A stretch of 64,000 nucleotides of DNA. Origin: Cordylochernes scorpioides. Lineage: Eukaryota; Arthropoda; Arachnida; Pseudoscorpiones; Chernetidae. Of the stretch, positions 54,540 to 64,000 are shown piece after piece. The position numbers were made by a program, and so were the translations under genes. The stretch is from assembly GCA_030710605.1 (NCBI GenBank), contig CP092879.1:48977946-49041945 (forward strand), read 5' to 3'. Within the stretch, counting starts at the first letter, position 1. Each line of letters opens with the position of its first letter. The notes beneath the pieces are model-generated. The model did not search any database, was not told the origin of the DNA, and saw only the letters and a list, made by a program, of their open reading frames with translations.

Positions 54540-55011
54540 AGCAATGATTGTTGATGAGTTCTACTATTGTGTCCATATCTTCACAATAGATAAATTTACA
54601 ACCTTCCCCATTGATTCAAAGAATCTGAAGTAGATTCAGGGACAAAACTTAAGAAATTTGTACATTTTAGCATGTATTTTGGGACTCAGACAATAACTGA
54701 AAGATATTTGATACACAGCGATCTTTATTGTTAAATATACTTGTTAAACATCGTTCTAAAAGCATAGCCTCATTATATTGTAATATAAAGAATAGAAGTA
54801 GATTTCTCTATTTACATATCTTCTCTTCTTCTTCTTTCTTATCTCTCCACTCAATTGTATTAGGCTGTCAAGTCTGTAGATCTTGAGCTTTTTGATGGTG
54901 TCTGCTCATGAATGGATGAGATAATGCAGTCAATGATAGGGTTTATGTAGGACCCTTTCACACATTCAACTAGTAACAGCAGCTGTGGTGTAAAAAGTAT
55001 TTGCCAGTCCC
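54540..55011. other. FREM intron 4, first part
   Basis: One-ended M4 fragment (cagggacaaaacttaagaaa) near 54636-54750, then shared sequence tggtgtctgctcatgaatgg that recurs at 55385, 63175 and 63780. Confidence 0.5.
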
Positions 55012-55345
55012 AAGCCCGGATGAAAAGGAGGAGGGGAGCAGTAACAAGCTCACTAAAAACCTGGGCTCAGCTGTCCTGGCTGATAGTACCCTGTAAGGGT
55101 TCCTGATCCAGTGTTTCCTGATGATCAGCATTTGTACTCCATGTTAAGAGCGGTTGCACATGGCGTCTGTTCCTCATGTCAGAGGCAGCCATTTCTTTTG
55201 GAGCTAAGTCGGCCACTAAGTAGTGCTCCCAGTCTTAATGACAAAGGCAGACGCATTCTACTTCACCCAGTCATGATGGTTGTCAAGTCTCAAGCTTTAC
55301 AAGCTTGATACCCTAATATGATTGAGTGGAGATAAGAAAGAAGAA
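55012..55345 (-). repeat. Repeat family A, copy 5
   Basis: Reverse orientation, from gccagtcccaagcccggatg to gattgagtggagataagaaa. Confidence 0.8.
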
Positions 55346-55638
55346 GAAGAGAAGGGTGTCAAGTCTGTGGATCTTGAGCATTTTGATGGTGTCTGCTCAT
55401 CAATGGATGAGATAAGTCAGTCAATGTTGTGGTTTATGTGGGACCTTTTCACACATTCAACTAACATCAGCAGCTGTGGTGTAGGAAGTATTTCTAGGTT
55501 GGGAGATAGCTGGCTGGTATCATCCACTGGACATGGAGACCATCTCTAGAGGTCAGGGCCATCCCACCTATCAAGATCACAGATAAAATTAAGCTCAAAC
55601 TACTTCTCTTAATATAATATTAGAGCCATTTACCATTA

Positions 55639-55855
55639 GATATGGGGGGTCAGTGGAAGAGTAGTCTAAACCCTTAGTTTTCGACCACTACGACCCGGGT
55701 TCGATTCCCGCATTGGGCACTTTTTTTCTGATTTAAAAAAAAAATGCTCCAATGGCTCCCGATTCTTGCAAAAGTCCAACCCCACCAGTGAGTGCAAGTA
55801 ACCAAATGGGACTCTGGCACATTTGTAAATGCAAAGTCGAACTCCTTTTCACACC
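55639..55855 (+). mobile_element. SINE family B, 3'-truncated
   Basis: tRNA head with box B GGGTTCGATTCCCGCATTGG, then body to tgcaaagtcgaactcctttt. The poly-A end is missing. Confidence 0.75.
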
Positions 55856-56134
55856 ATCTTGGAATACCATTTCACCCGGTTTTTACTTAATTCTCTCTTC
55901 ATCTCTTTCCATCTTCTAATAATCAGATCCTTCTTCTTTGATTAACGAACAAATTCTTCCTTTCTTTATACCATTCCATTCCTTCTTAAAAATATTATAT
56001 AATTCCTCCAGTATATATATGGTCAATAGACATTTCTCCAGATGTAAAACACAGAATATGTCAATATGTGTCTTTTCCCGTGCTTGGACTCAATTCTCAA
56101 ATCCTCAAGGGGGGGGGGGGGGGGGGGGGAGAGT
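55856..56134. other. Unassigned sequence with poly-G run
   Basis: A 20-base poly-G run at 56110-56129 and a ga-rich edge; nothing else. Confidence 0.4.
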
Positions 56135-56262
56135 GTGTAAGAAACAAAAGGTAATAAATAAGATCAAATTCAAATAAATTAAATATTGTGAACACTGTTA
56201 CTGATACATCATATACTATTTATTTATTTGGTCTTATTACCTTTTGTTTCTAATCTATAGTC
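56135..56262. repeat. Foldback element M8, shortened
   Basis: gaaacaaaaggtaataaata to tggtcttattaccttttgtt; inner part partly lost. Confidence 0.6.
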
Positions 56263-56904
56263 CAAATTGTACCTAATCAAGAGAGAGCGTGAAGATTTTA
56301 CTGATGATAATAATTCATGTAATGAAACATTCCATATTTTCAAAATTATGGTGTGCAGCCTGTAAGTGAAGACACACTATAATAGAGAAGGAACAATTTG
56401 ATATAATTTGCTTTAGAAGGTGTAGTGGTGGAAAGAGAAGGGGGAGTATATATTATAACAGTAGTCATTAGTGAGGTACATCTCCAGGCTCAAAACTGGC
56501 CATACAAGACCGCTCCTTTTCCAGGATGGTGTAAAGACCTTCCCAAAATACACCATCTGCAGGACCAAAGAGGCCTCACCAGACCACCTCTTGGAATGTA
56601 TGGGAGCCTCAAGACACGACCTGTATTAAAACCCTACCAAGATTGTGAATTTGATCTCCATGACCTTGTATAATTATACAATGGGATGAGGCCGGTGCTT
56701 ATCATAAAACAGCTTGAGGAACATGAACTCATGGAATTTGTGTAATCTTTACACAAGGGGATAAAAAATAACAACAACATACAATGGGATAAAAAAAAAA
56801 TTGTGAGGTTCATTTTTCAGGATCAGAAGTTATTCATGTTACTATGTGGTCTTTCTAGGATTTGTTCTCAGTGTTGCTACATGTGGTGTGTGTGTGTGTC
56901 ATAG
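56263..56904. other. FREM intron 4, remainder
   Basis: 56455-56680 is GC-richer with a short frame that does not resemble a CSPG repeat and is not needed, since exons 4 and 5 already fit together. A gt microsatellite ends at the exon 5 acceptor. Confidence 0.5.
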
Positions 56905-57178
56905 AACACCACGGACCAGTTCCATATCACCCTCAGTGATACCAGCCGGCCCCCCAACAGGTCCCCGGAGAGCCAGCTGGTGGCTGTGACGGTGGTGCCA
57001 GCTGGGGGAGAAGCCCCTCGCCGTGACCCTCACTCCCCCAATGCCCTGGTGGTCCATGAGACAGAGGTGGGAGTCCTGACGGATGATAGCCTTCACTACC
57101 TGGACTCGGACTCCAACCAGCTGATATTCACTCTCACTGCACCTCCTTACTACGTGGGAGCCTATACCAAGTCCGGAG
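56905..57178 (+). CDS. FREM-type gene exon 5 (CSPG repeat)
   Basis: Acceptor gtgtgtgtgtcatag, donor GGAG|gtagcc, enters phase 0, leaves phase 1. TTDQFHITLSDTSRPP completes the CSPG repeat begun in exon 4, and LVVHETEVGVLTDDSLHYLD starts the next (L-V-V-x-E linker). The acceptor uses a GT repeat in place of a polypyrimidine tract, which is poor for splicing. Confidence 0.85.
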
Positions 57179-57439
57179 GTAGCCATCCATAAGTACCACT
57201 TCCTTTCACTTCATCAAGCCACTAAAACCACGTATAGCAAGTGAATATAAGGTCGAGCTACTCCCATAAGTACTACTAACTCCTACCCGCTCATTGCTTA
57301 GAGTTCTTCTTCTTTCTTATCTCACCACCTACCTGTTGAGCCACCAATGGTCGAGTCATTGCTTAGAGTTAAATACATTTGTAGATACACAAGACCAAAT
57401 CTAAATAAATAAATAGTCACCAAAATGTCACACATTCTT
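57179..57439. other. FREM intron 5, first part
   Basis: No feature recognised except a short cttctttcttatctcacc tract resembling the repeat A edge. Confidence 0.4.
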
Positions 57440-57695
57440 TTTTTTTTTTTAATAAAAGCATAGGGCTTCTCTCTCGTCAAAATAAATGTCAAAACTAGAT
57501 GCCATCTATTGACTGCTGCAAAATAGTGGCCTTGGGTCGGTGAAAGCCACAACAACAGCTTTGACAAACTGAGAAGCGTCCATCTAGAGACCATGGTTTC
57601 GGGCTAATGGCAATTGTCAGCCTAGGGTGTACTTCATTCCATGAGATCCACAAGGGATCAAATGGAATCTTCACAATATGCCAAAGAGGTGTTTT
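57440..57695 (-). repeat. Hammerhead-bearing family M9, decayed minus-strand copy
   Basis: It matches 14760-15010 in reverse order: catctagagaccatggtttc, gggctaatggc, tgtcagcctagg. On the minus strand the core reads CTGACAA instead of CTGACGA and stem II is damaged, so it should not cleave. Confidence 0.65.
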
Positions 57696-57765
57696 TTGTC
57701 TATATAAGCTCTATTTCAAATAAAATGTTTTATTTTACGGATGATAAGGCACAATTTGGATTATA

Positions 57766-57952
57766 GATATAAACACAAGGTAATAAGACCAAATCCAAAT
57801 AAATAAATAGTGTGTGACGTTTCTGTAACAGCGTTGTTACCATCTTCAGACAAAAGTACGGAAATAATTTGTCTGAAGATGGTAACAACGCTGTTACCGA
57901 AATGTCACACACTATTTATTTATTTGGATTTGGTCTTATTACCTTGTGTTTA
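57766..57952. repeat. Foldback element M8, symmetrical copy
   Basis: Nearly perfect hairpin: aaacacaaggtaataagacc, agtgtgtgacgtttctgtaa, ccatcttcagac, short spacer, then the reverse complement of each. On the plus strand the right arm gives CTGAAGA (57871-57877), stem GGTAACA/TGTTACC with loop ACGC, GAAA and TGTC; the minus strand of the left arm gives a second such set. Confidence 0.8.
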
Positions 57953-58074
57953 ACAGAGAACACTGTACAAATGAAAGAAATGTCTGACAATTAACTTTAT
58001 ATATAATAAATGCCATCATGGTCTTCTATGGAGGACTCACACAACTGTACTGTACCATTTAATTTGTCCTCCAG

Positions 58075-58319
58075 GGGCTGGCCAGCTGGTGTCTCTGGCG
58101 GGGGAGCCCCGGCCCCCTTTGAAGCGCAGTGGATACCCTCCGGTGTCACAGTTCACCCAGGAGGAGGTAACAGGGGGCCGTGTGGGGTACCTGCCCCCCT
58201 CTGCAGACATTGGTCCCTATCCTCTCACCCTGGCTGTGGGCTTCTCTGTGGGGGATCCTGAGGGACACATCCTACCTGGGCAGCTTCTCAACATCACCAT
58301 CCTCCCTGTCAACAACCAG
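58075..58319 (+). CDS. FREM-type gene exon 6 (CSPG repeat end)
   Basis: Acceptor tttgtcctccag, enters phase 1, ends phase 0 at CAG|gtagct. SQFTQEEVTGGRVGYLPPSA and LNITILPVNNQ are the middle and end of a CSPG repeat (F-T-Q-x-E-(I/V), then N-I-T-I-x-P-V-N-(D/N)). Its last 29 bases and donor are the seed of the tandem array that follows. Exon 7 is not identified. Confidence 0.85.
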
Positions 58320-59603
58320 GTAGCTCTTTGTTCACTCAGTATTCTACCCAACTGTGTGTCTTCACAACTCATCATCCTTCCTGTCAACAACCAGGTAGCT
58401 CTTTGTTCACTCAGTATTCTACCCAACTGTGTGTCTTCACAACTCATCATCCTTCCTGTCAACAACCAGGTAGCTCTTTGTTCACTCAGTATTCTATCCA
58501 ACTGTGTGTCTTCACAACTCATCATCCTTCCTGTCAACAACCAGGTAGCTCTTTGTTCCCTCAGTATTCTATCCAACTGTGTGTCTTCTCAACATCACCA
58601 TCCTTCCTGTCAACAACCAGGTAGCTCTTTGTTCCCTCAGTATTCTATCCAACTGTGTGTCTTCTCAACATCACCATCCTCCCTGTCAACAACCAGGTAG
58701 CTCTTTGTTCCCTCAGTATTCTATCCAACTGTGTGTCTTCACAACATCACCATCCTCCCTGTCAACAACCAGGTAGCTCTTTGTTCCCTCAGTATTCTAT
58801 CCAACTGTGTGTCTTCACAACTCATCATCCTTCCTGTCAACAACCAGGTAGCTCTTTGTTCCCTCAGTATTCTATCCAACTGTGTGTCTTCTCAACATCA
58901 CCATCCTCCCTGTCAACAACCAGGTAGCTCTTTGTTCCCTCAGTATTCTATCCAACTGTGTGTCTTCTCAACATCACCATCCTCCCTGTCAACAACCAGG
59001 TAGCTCTTTGTTCGCTCAGTATTCTATCCAACTGTGTGTCTTCTTAACATCACCATCCTCCCTGTCAACAACCAGGTAGCTCTTTGTTCGCTCAGTATTC
59101 TATCCAACTGTGTGTCTTCACAACATCACCATCCTCCCTGCCAACAACCAGGTAGCTCTTTGTTCGCTCAGTATTCTATCCAACTGTGTGTCTTCACAAC
59201 ATCACCATCCTCCCTGTCAACAACCAGGTAGCTCTTTGTTCGCTCAGTATTCTATCCAACTGTGTGTCTTCTCAACATCACCATCCTCCCTGTCAACAAC
59301 CAGGTAGCTCTTTGTTCGCTCAGTATTCTATCCAACTGTGTGTCTTCACAACTCATCATCCTTCCTGTCAACAACCAGGTAGCTCTTTGTTCGCTCAGTA
59401 TTCTATCCAACTGTGTGTCTTCACAACTCATCATCCTTCCTGTCAACAACCAGGTAGCTCTTTTTTCCCTCAGTATTCTATCCAACTGTGTGTCTTCACA
59501 ACTCATCATCCTCCCTGTCAACAACCAGGTAGCTCTTTGTTCGCTCAGTATTCTATCCAACTGTGTGTCTTCACAACTCATCATCCTTCCTGTCAACAAC
59601 CAA
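58320..59603 (+). repeat. 75/76-bp array repeating the exon 6 end and splice donor
   Basis: About 17 units. Each starts with the donor-like gtagctctttgttc, contains an acceptor-like tttgttccctcag at base 20, and ends with the copy of the exon end (caccatcctccctgtcaaca + accag). The first units are 75 bp and keep the exon 6 frame open to 58700; 76-bp units then shift it. Both unit variants (catcatcc and catcaccatcc) occur mixed. Confidence 0.95.
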
Positions 59604-59649
59604 TAATTTTTTTTTATTCCTTAGTGATCTATGCACTTCTCCCAGCATA

Positions 59650-59865
59650 TTGATGAGACATAGGTAAGGATGTAGGTCTCAGAGGGTTTATTGCTAGGTT
59701 CCGGGGTCTAGTCCAGAGGGGTTGTTGGGTCTTGGGTTCTGTAGGGGGTGTAGTGACACAAGACATAATTCTAAATTCTTTAATTCAACATCCCAAGATA
59801 TCAGAATTTTTGATTGAATTAAAGTCAATGTTGAAATATAGTCGGTTAAATTAAAGGAACCGCCT
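59650..59865. other. Unassigned sequence after the array
   Basis: No feature recognised. Confidence 0.4.
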
Positions 59866-60165
59866 TTGCCGGTCCCAAGCCTGGATGAAAAAGGAGGAGG
59901 GGGAGCAGTAACAAGCTCACTAAAAAACCTGGGCTCAGCTGGCCCGGCTGATAGTACCCTGTAAGGGCTCCTGATCCAGGGATACAGGATGAGCAGCGTT
60001 TGTACTCCATGTTAGGAGCGGCTGCACATGGTGTCTGTTCCTCATGTCAGAGGCGGCCATTTCTTTTGGAGGTAAGTCGGCCTGCCACTGAGTAGTGCTC
60101 CCAGTCTTAATGACAAAGGCAGACCTATTCTACTTCACCCAGTGTGGAGATAAGAAAGAAAGAAG
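59866..60165 (-). repeat. Repeat family A, copy 6, next to the gap
   Basis: Reverse orientation, from cctttgccggtcccaagcct to gtggagataagaaag. Confidence 0.8.
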
Positions 60166-60201
60166 AAAGGAAATAGCGCCTAATTGGGATTTGAAACAAA
60201 T

Positions 60202-60301
60202 NNNNNNNNNNNNNNNNNNNNNNNNNNNNNNNNNNNNNNNNNNNNNNNNNNNNNNNNNNNNNNNNNNNNNNNNNNNNNNNNNNNNNNNNNNNNNNNNNNN
60301 N
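60202..60301. other. Assembly gap (100 N)
   Basis: A run of exactly 100 N, usually a scaffold join of unknown length. Confidence 1.
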
Positions 60302-61369
60302 GTGCAAGTTACTAGTAGTCCTAATTACCTGTTGTTTCAATTATCAGCACTCCCTATTATCCATAATTCCAATTATCATAGTCCCAATTATCAGAAGTCC
60401 CAATTACAGGTAGATTGAATACACAATGTTTTTATTTATTAATTATCCCACTTAGTCCCAATTAATTATTGTGTATTTAAACCAATCCTCATTAATCATA
60501 CCTAGATAATTTTTCAATTTTCCAATTAGAAGCTTACATGACTGTGTCCATTATTGTGACTAGACTATATCTCTCTCTCCATATAAACCTATTTTAAAAT
60601 GGCTTCAGTGGTGGCTAGAGCATCGCCCTCCTCCTGGAGCATGGAGGGGGCTGTGACCTCCTTGGAGTGTTGGGAGGTTGCTAGGTTTAACAAGGGGGAC
60701 TGGAGTCCACCGTCGTCTGGGTGGAGCCTCTTTAGGGCGGGTGTGTGGCACGAGAGCGCACTGTCCTTGTCTGGCCCAGGCACCCTAAAAAGAGGGGAAA
60801 AAAAATTGCTTCAAACTATATAAAATTTGTTTTCTTGACTGTCCACTATATTTCTCAAAGCTCTTCACCTTTTTAAATATAATACAGTCTTTAAACACAA
60901 GGTAATAAGACCAAATCCAAATAAATAAATAGTGTGTGACGTTTCGGTGACAGCGTTTTTGCCATCTTCAGACAAAAGTACTGAATCATTTAGTGTCTGA
61001 AGTTCTTTTGTCTGAAGATGGTAACAACACTGTTACAGAAACGTCACACACTATTTATTAATTTGGATTTGATCTTATTACCTTGTGTTTATAATCTATA
61101 ATCCAAATTGTGCCTTATCAATGCAGTCTTTAAATCAACACTCCAAGGGAAGTGTGTATCTGGTTTATTTAAATTAAGTGTTGGATTCAATATGACCAAA
61201 TATAGTAGTTAACTTGGTCAGGATTCAAAGACTGGTTGTTAAGTATAGTTGAATTATAGTTAGTGGATTTATAAAGACGTTATACTGCATATAAATCTTC
61301 CTTCTCACAAAGTTTTTAGTACTATACAATCAGATCTCTCGTAGACAGTAAAAAATAAATTCTAGAAAT
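60302..61369. other. Second copy of FREM intron 3 region
   Basis: It aligns with 52270-53086: tcccaattatcagaagtccc, taattattgtgtatttaaac, gggaagtgtgtatctggttt. It differs by an extra ~200-bp segment at about 60598-60800 (gtggctagagcatcgccctc ... ccctaaaaagagggg) and by a complete M8 foldback at 60893-61100 where the first copy has a shortened one. Confidence 0.75.
60893..61100. repeat. Foldback element M8 with hammerhead-like arms
   Basis: The plus strand right arm has CTGAAGA (61012-61018), GGTAACA/TGTTACA hairpin, GAAA, then CGTC; the left arm has the equivalent on the minus strand (CTGAAGA ... ACC, GAAA, CGTC). Confidence 0.75.
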
Positions 61370-61664
61370 TTCTTCTTCTTTCTTATCTAATTGGGTGAAG
61401 TAGAATGCGTCTGCCTTTGTCATTAAGACTGGGAGCACTACTCAGTAGCAGACCGACTTAGCTCCAAAAGAAATGGCCGCCTCTGACATGAGGAACAGAA
61501 GCTATGTGCAGCTGCTCCTAACATGGAGTACAAATTCATCCTGTATCCCTGGAACCCTTACAGGGTACTATCAGCATGGCCAGCTGAGCCGAGGTTTTTT
61601 AGCGAGCTTGTTACTGCTCCCCCTCCTCGTTTTTCTTCCGGGCTTGGGACCGGCAAAGGCTGAG
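61370..61664 (+). repeat. Repeat family A, copy 7
   Basis: Same place relative to exon 4 as copy 4, with several differences, including a shortened interior. Confidence 0.8.
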
Positions 61665-61760
61665 TTTCTCTCTCTAGAAATCTGTTTCAAAGCCCAATTT
61701 TTCACACAATGACCACAGCAACTACTGACTGACCACTTACTTGTTGTTCTGGTGTTGCAG

Positions 61761-62783
61761 GTCAGTGATCCTCAGCTTAACGGAGGAGAAATGTTCACCG
61801 AGACAGTGCACCTTCCAGTACTGCTGCGCAAGTGCCATGCCAACCTGCCTCCGCAGACATCTTTCTCCAGCCAGCACCTACTGGAAGTGGACCAGTTTGT
61901 ACTGACCACAGTCACTCCGGCAGTTCTGCAGGCCACGGACTCTGAGACTCCGGTGGAGAGCCTGGTGTACAACCTCACTCAGCCCTTTCAGCCTGGACAG
62001 GGCTACCTAGTCCGTCTCAACAATCCGTCTCGTCTGGTGCTCTCCTTCACACAGGAGGAGCTCAGCGGGTACAACATCGCCTATCAGCCTCCCAGCCGCT
62101 CTGTGTCTGAGATGGAAGTCTTTGAAGCCCGGTTAAACATCTATGATAGCTACTTTGCTCCCAGTGAGCCTGTAGCTCTCCATGTTGCACTACGGCCGAC
62201 TGAGACGGTAGCTCCACGGGTCATAGCCAATAATCCCATTGTACTGATGGAGGGCCAGTCTCGCACAGTGCTGCCGGGAAACCTACAGGTGGCTGATGGG
62301 GATACTGCGATTGACAGTCTTCAGCTGGTGGTTGTGGGGGGACTGCTCCACGGCAATCTCCTGGTGGATGAGGAGCCCAGCTCCACCTTCTCCTACCAGG
62401 ACCTACTGGATGAATGTGTGGTGTACGTCCACGATGACTCGGACTCCAGGCAGGACCATCTCCAGCTTCAGATCTCTGATGGACCCCATACTGCTATGGT
62501 CCGACTTGAAGTCCAGATTCTCCCCAAGGATGATTCTCCACCTGTCTTAGTCACCAATCTGGGACTGAGAGTCACCCAGAGGGACTCCCTCCGTATCACT
62601 CCAGATGTCCTCAGTGCTGAAGACGAAGATGGCTCAGATGTTGTCTATGCAGTCACCCAGCCTCCAACCGCCGGCCAGATCTGGCGCAAGCTGCCATGGG
62701 AGAAAACAGGCACCCCAGTCACCATCTTCACCCAGAAGGATATCAACAAGGGCCTGGTGTACTATCACCACATGGGTAGCAAG
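61761..62783 (+). CDS. Second copy of FREM-type exon 4
   Basis: 1023 bp with the same acceptor (ctggtgttgcag) and donor (AAG|gtaggt, a better match than in copy 1). By eye only one residue differs (Val to Ala in LQVxDGD); the remaining changes are silent. Flanks are also duplicated over at least 3.3 kb. It may be an alternative haplotype left beside the scaffold gap, or a genuine tandem duplication adding CSPG repeats; the phase-0 borders would allow it to be inserted in frame. Confidence 0.85.
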
Positions 62784-62824
62784 GTAGGTCACACACAGAT
62801 ACCTGGAAACTTTGCGTCTTTGTG

Positions 62825-63385
62825 AAAGCAATGATTGTTGATGAGTTCTACTATTGTGTCCATATCTTCACAATAGATAAATTTACAACCTTCCCCATTG
62901 ATTCAAAGAATCTGAAGTAGATTCATGGACAAAACTTAAGAAATTTGTACATTTTAGCATGTATTTTGGGACTCGGACAATAACTGAAAGATATTTGATA
63001 CACAGCGATCTTTATTGTTAAATATACTTGTTAAATGTCATTCTATAAGCATAGCCTCATTATATTGTAATATAAAGAATAGAAGTAGATTTCTCTATTT
63101 ACATATCTTCTCTTCTTTCTTATCTCTCCACTCAATTGTATTAGAATGTCAAGTCTGTGGATCTTGAGCATTTTGATGGTGTCTGCTCATCAATGGATGA
63201 GATAATGCAGTCAATGATGTGGTTTATGTAGGACCCTTTCACACATTCAACTCTCATCATCAGCTGTGGTGTAGAAAGTATTTCTAGGTTGATAGATAGC
63301 TGGCTGGTATCATCCACTGAACATGGAGGCCATTTCTAGAGGTCAGGGCCACCCCACATATCAAGATCACAGATAAACTCACCCT
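62825..63385. other. Second copy of FREM intron 4 start
   Basis: Matches 54540-55010, including the one-ended M4 fragment at about 62925-63036. Confidence 0.7.
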
Positions 63386-63740
63386 TTGTCGATCCCAAGC
63401 CCGGATAAAAAGGAGAAGGGGGAGCAGTAACAAGCTCGCTAAAAAACCTGGGCTCAGCTGGCCCGGCTGATAGTACCCTGTAAGGGCTCCTAATCCAGGG
63501 ATACAGGATGAGCAGCATTTGTACTCCATGTTAGGAGCGGCTGCACCTGGCGTCTGTTCCTCATGTCAGAGGCTGTCATTTCTTTTGGAGGTAAGTCGGC
63601 CTGCCACTGAGTAGTGCTCCCAGTCTTAATGACAAAGGCAGACGCATTCTACTTCACCCAGTCATGATGGTTGTCAAGTCTCAAGCTTTACAAGCTTGAT
63701 ACCCTAATATGATTGAGTGGAGATAAGAAAGAAGAAGAAG
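63386..63740 (-). repeat. Repeat family A, copy 8
   Basis: Reverse orientation, full length, ending gagtggagataagaaagaag. The remaining bases to 64000 match 55345-55620. Confidence 0.8.
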
Positions 63741-64000
63741 AGAAGGGTGTCAAGTCTATGGATTTTGAGCTTTTTGATAGTGTCTGCTCATCAATGGATG
63801 AGATAATGCAGTCAATGTTGTGGATTATGTAGGACTCTTTCACACATTCAACTAACATCAGCAGCTGTGGTGTAGAAAGTATTTCTAGGTTGGGAGATAG
63901 CTGGCTGGTATCATCCACTGGACATGAAGGCCATCTCTAGAGTTCAGGGCCATCCCACCTATCAAGATCACAGATAAAATTAAGCACAAACTACTTCTCT

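Larger units (their letters stand above)
50176..58319 (+). other. Gene span: FRAS1/FREM-type extracellular-matrix protein (5' part)
   Basis: Six in-phase exons encode a signal peptide, a FREM-type N-terminal domain (RYTHWGSPLLAEDR motif) and several CSPG/NG2 repeats (F-T-Q-x-(D/E)-(I/L) motifs). In FRAS1/FREM proteins about twelve CSPG repeats precede Calx-beta domains; these proteins are secreted or membrane-anchored and stabilise epithelial basement membranes. The 3' end of the gene is beyond the window. GC content of the exons is far higher than of the introns. No mutation is seen in the exons. Confidence 0.85.

Noticed and set aside
55670..55720. tRNA gene at the SINE-B head
   Set aside because: The T-arm is perfect but the unit recurs with the SINE body at 19055-19366; no functional anticodon arm is visible.
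56425..56673. An additional FREM exon in intron 4
   Set aside because: The frame has no CSPG pattern, and exons 4 and 5 join in phase to a normal CSPG repeat without it.
58217..59653. Many overlapping short frames in the exon 6 array, both strands
   Set aside because: They come from the 75/76-bp repeat. Only the read-through from exon 6 is discussed as a possible coding product.

Overview
This is AT-rich animal nuclear DNA with split genes, canonical GT-AG introns and a very dense load of transposons and minisatellites. An arthropod is the best guess. One gene encodes a small secreted M12B (reprolysin/ADAM-type) metalloprotease of the compact kind best known from arachnids, the second is a FRAS1/FREM-type matrix gene, and the repeats (pogo/Tigger- and Tc1-like MITEs, a Copia element with the initiator-Met-tRNA primer site, tRNA-derived SINEs, Helitron tails) fit an arthropod. 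I cannot fix the class or species; chelicerate and crustacean both remain possible.

Layout. 1-10 kb: repeats only, including a 5'-truncated LINE with a 38-bp target duplication and a ~168-bp satellite. 10.2-30.7 kb: the metalloprotease gene, plus strand, eleven coding exons that join in phase to a 364-residue prepro-enzyme, a TATA box just upstream and an untranslated last exon with AATAAA. Its introns hold minisatellites of 134, 29, 73 and 101 bp, MITEs, Helitrons, a SINE, an 18S rRNA fragment and several short elements carrying hammerhead-ribozyme motifs. 30.8-36.1 kb: an LTR retroelement with almost identical 631-bp LTRs but a decayed, mostly non-coding interior. 38.7-42.9 kb: a Copia element on the minus strand with 219-bp LTRs, an AAAAC target duplication and a young but broken pol. 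45.8-48.7 kb: a large 43-bp satellite followed by a related 60-bp repeat.

50.2-64 kb: the 5' half of a FRAS1/FREM-type extracellular-matrix gene with CSPG repeats, plus strand, six exons recognised. Two of its introns are minisatellites that stay open in the exon frame. A second copy of exon 4 with its flanks lies beyond a 100-N gap at 60202-60301 and may be an alternative haplotype or a true tandem duplication.

Most interesting: (1) a family of small dispersed elements with hammerhead cores whose stem III is a loop-less palindrome, the best being at 14845-14888 inside a 320-bp direct-repeat unit; (2) the 723-bp stop-free, multiple-of-three intron 2 of the FREM-type gene, which would encode eleven 16-residue repeats if retained; (3) a 75/76-bp array that copies the end of exon 6 together with its splice donor about 17 times. 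All calls are by eye; no alignment or database search was run.
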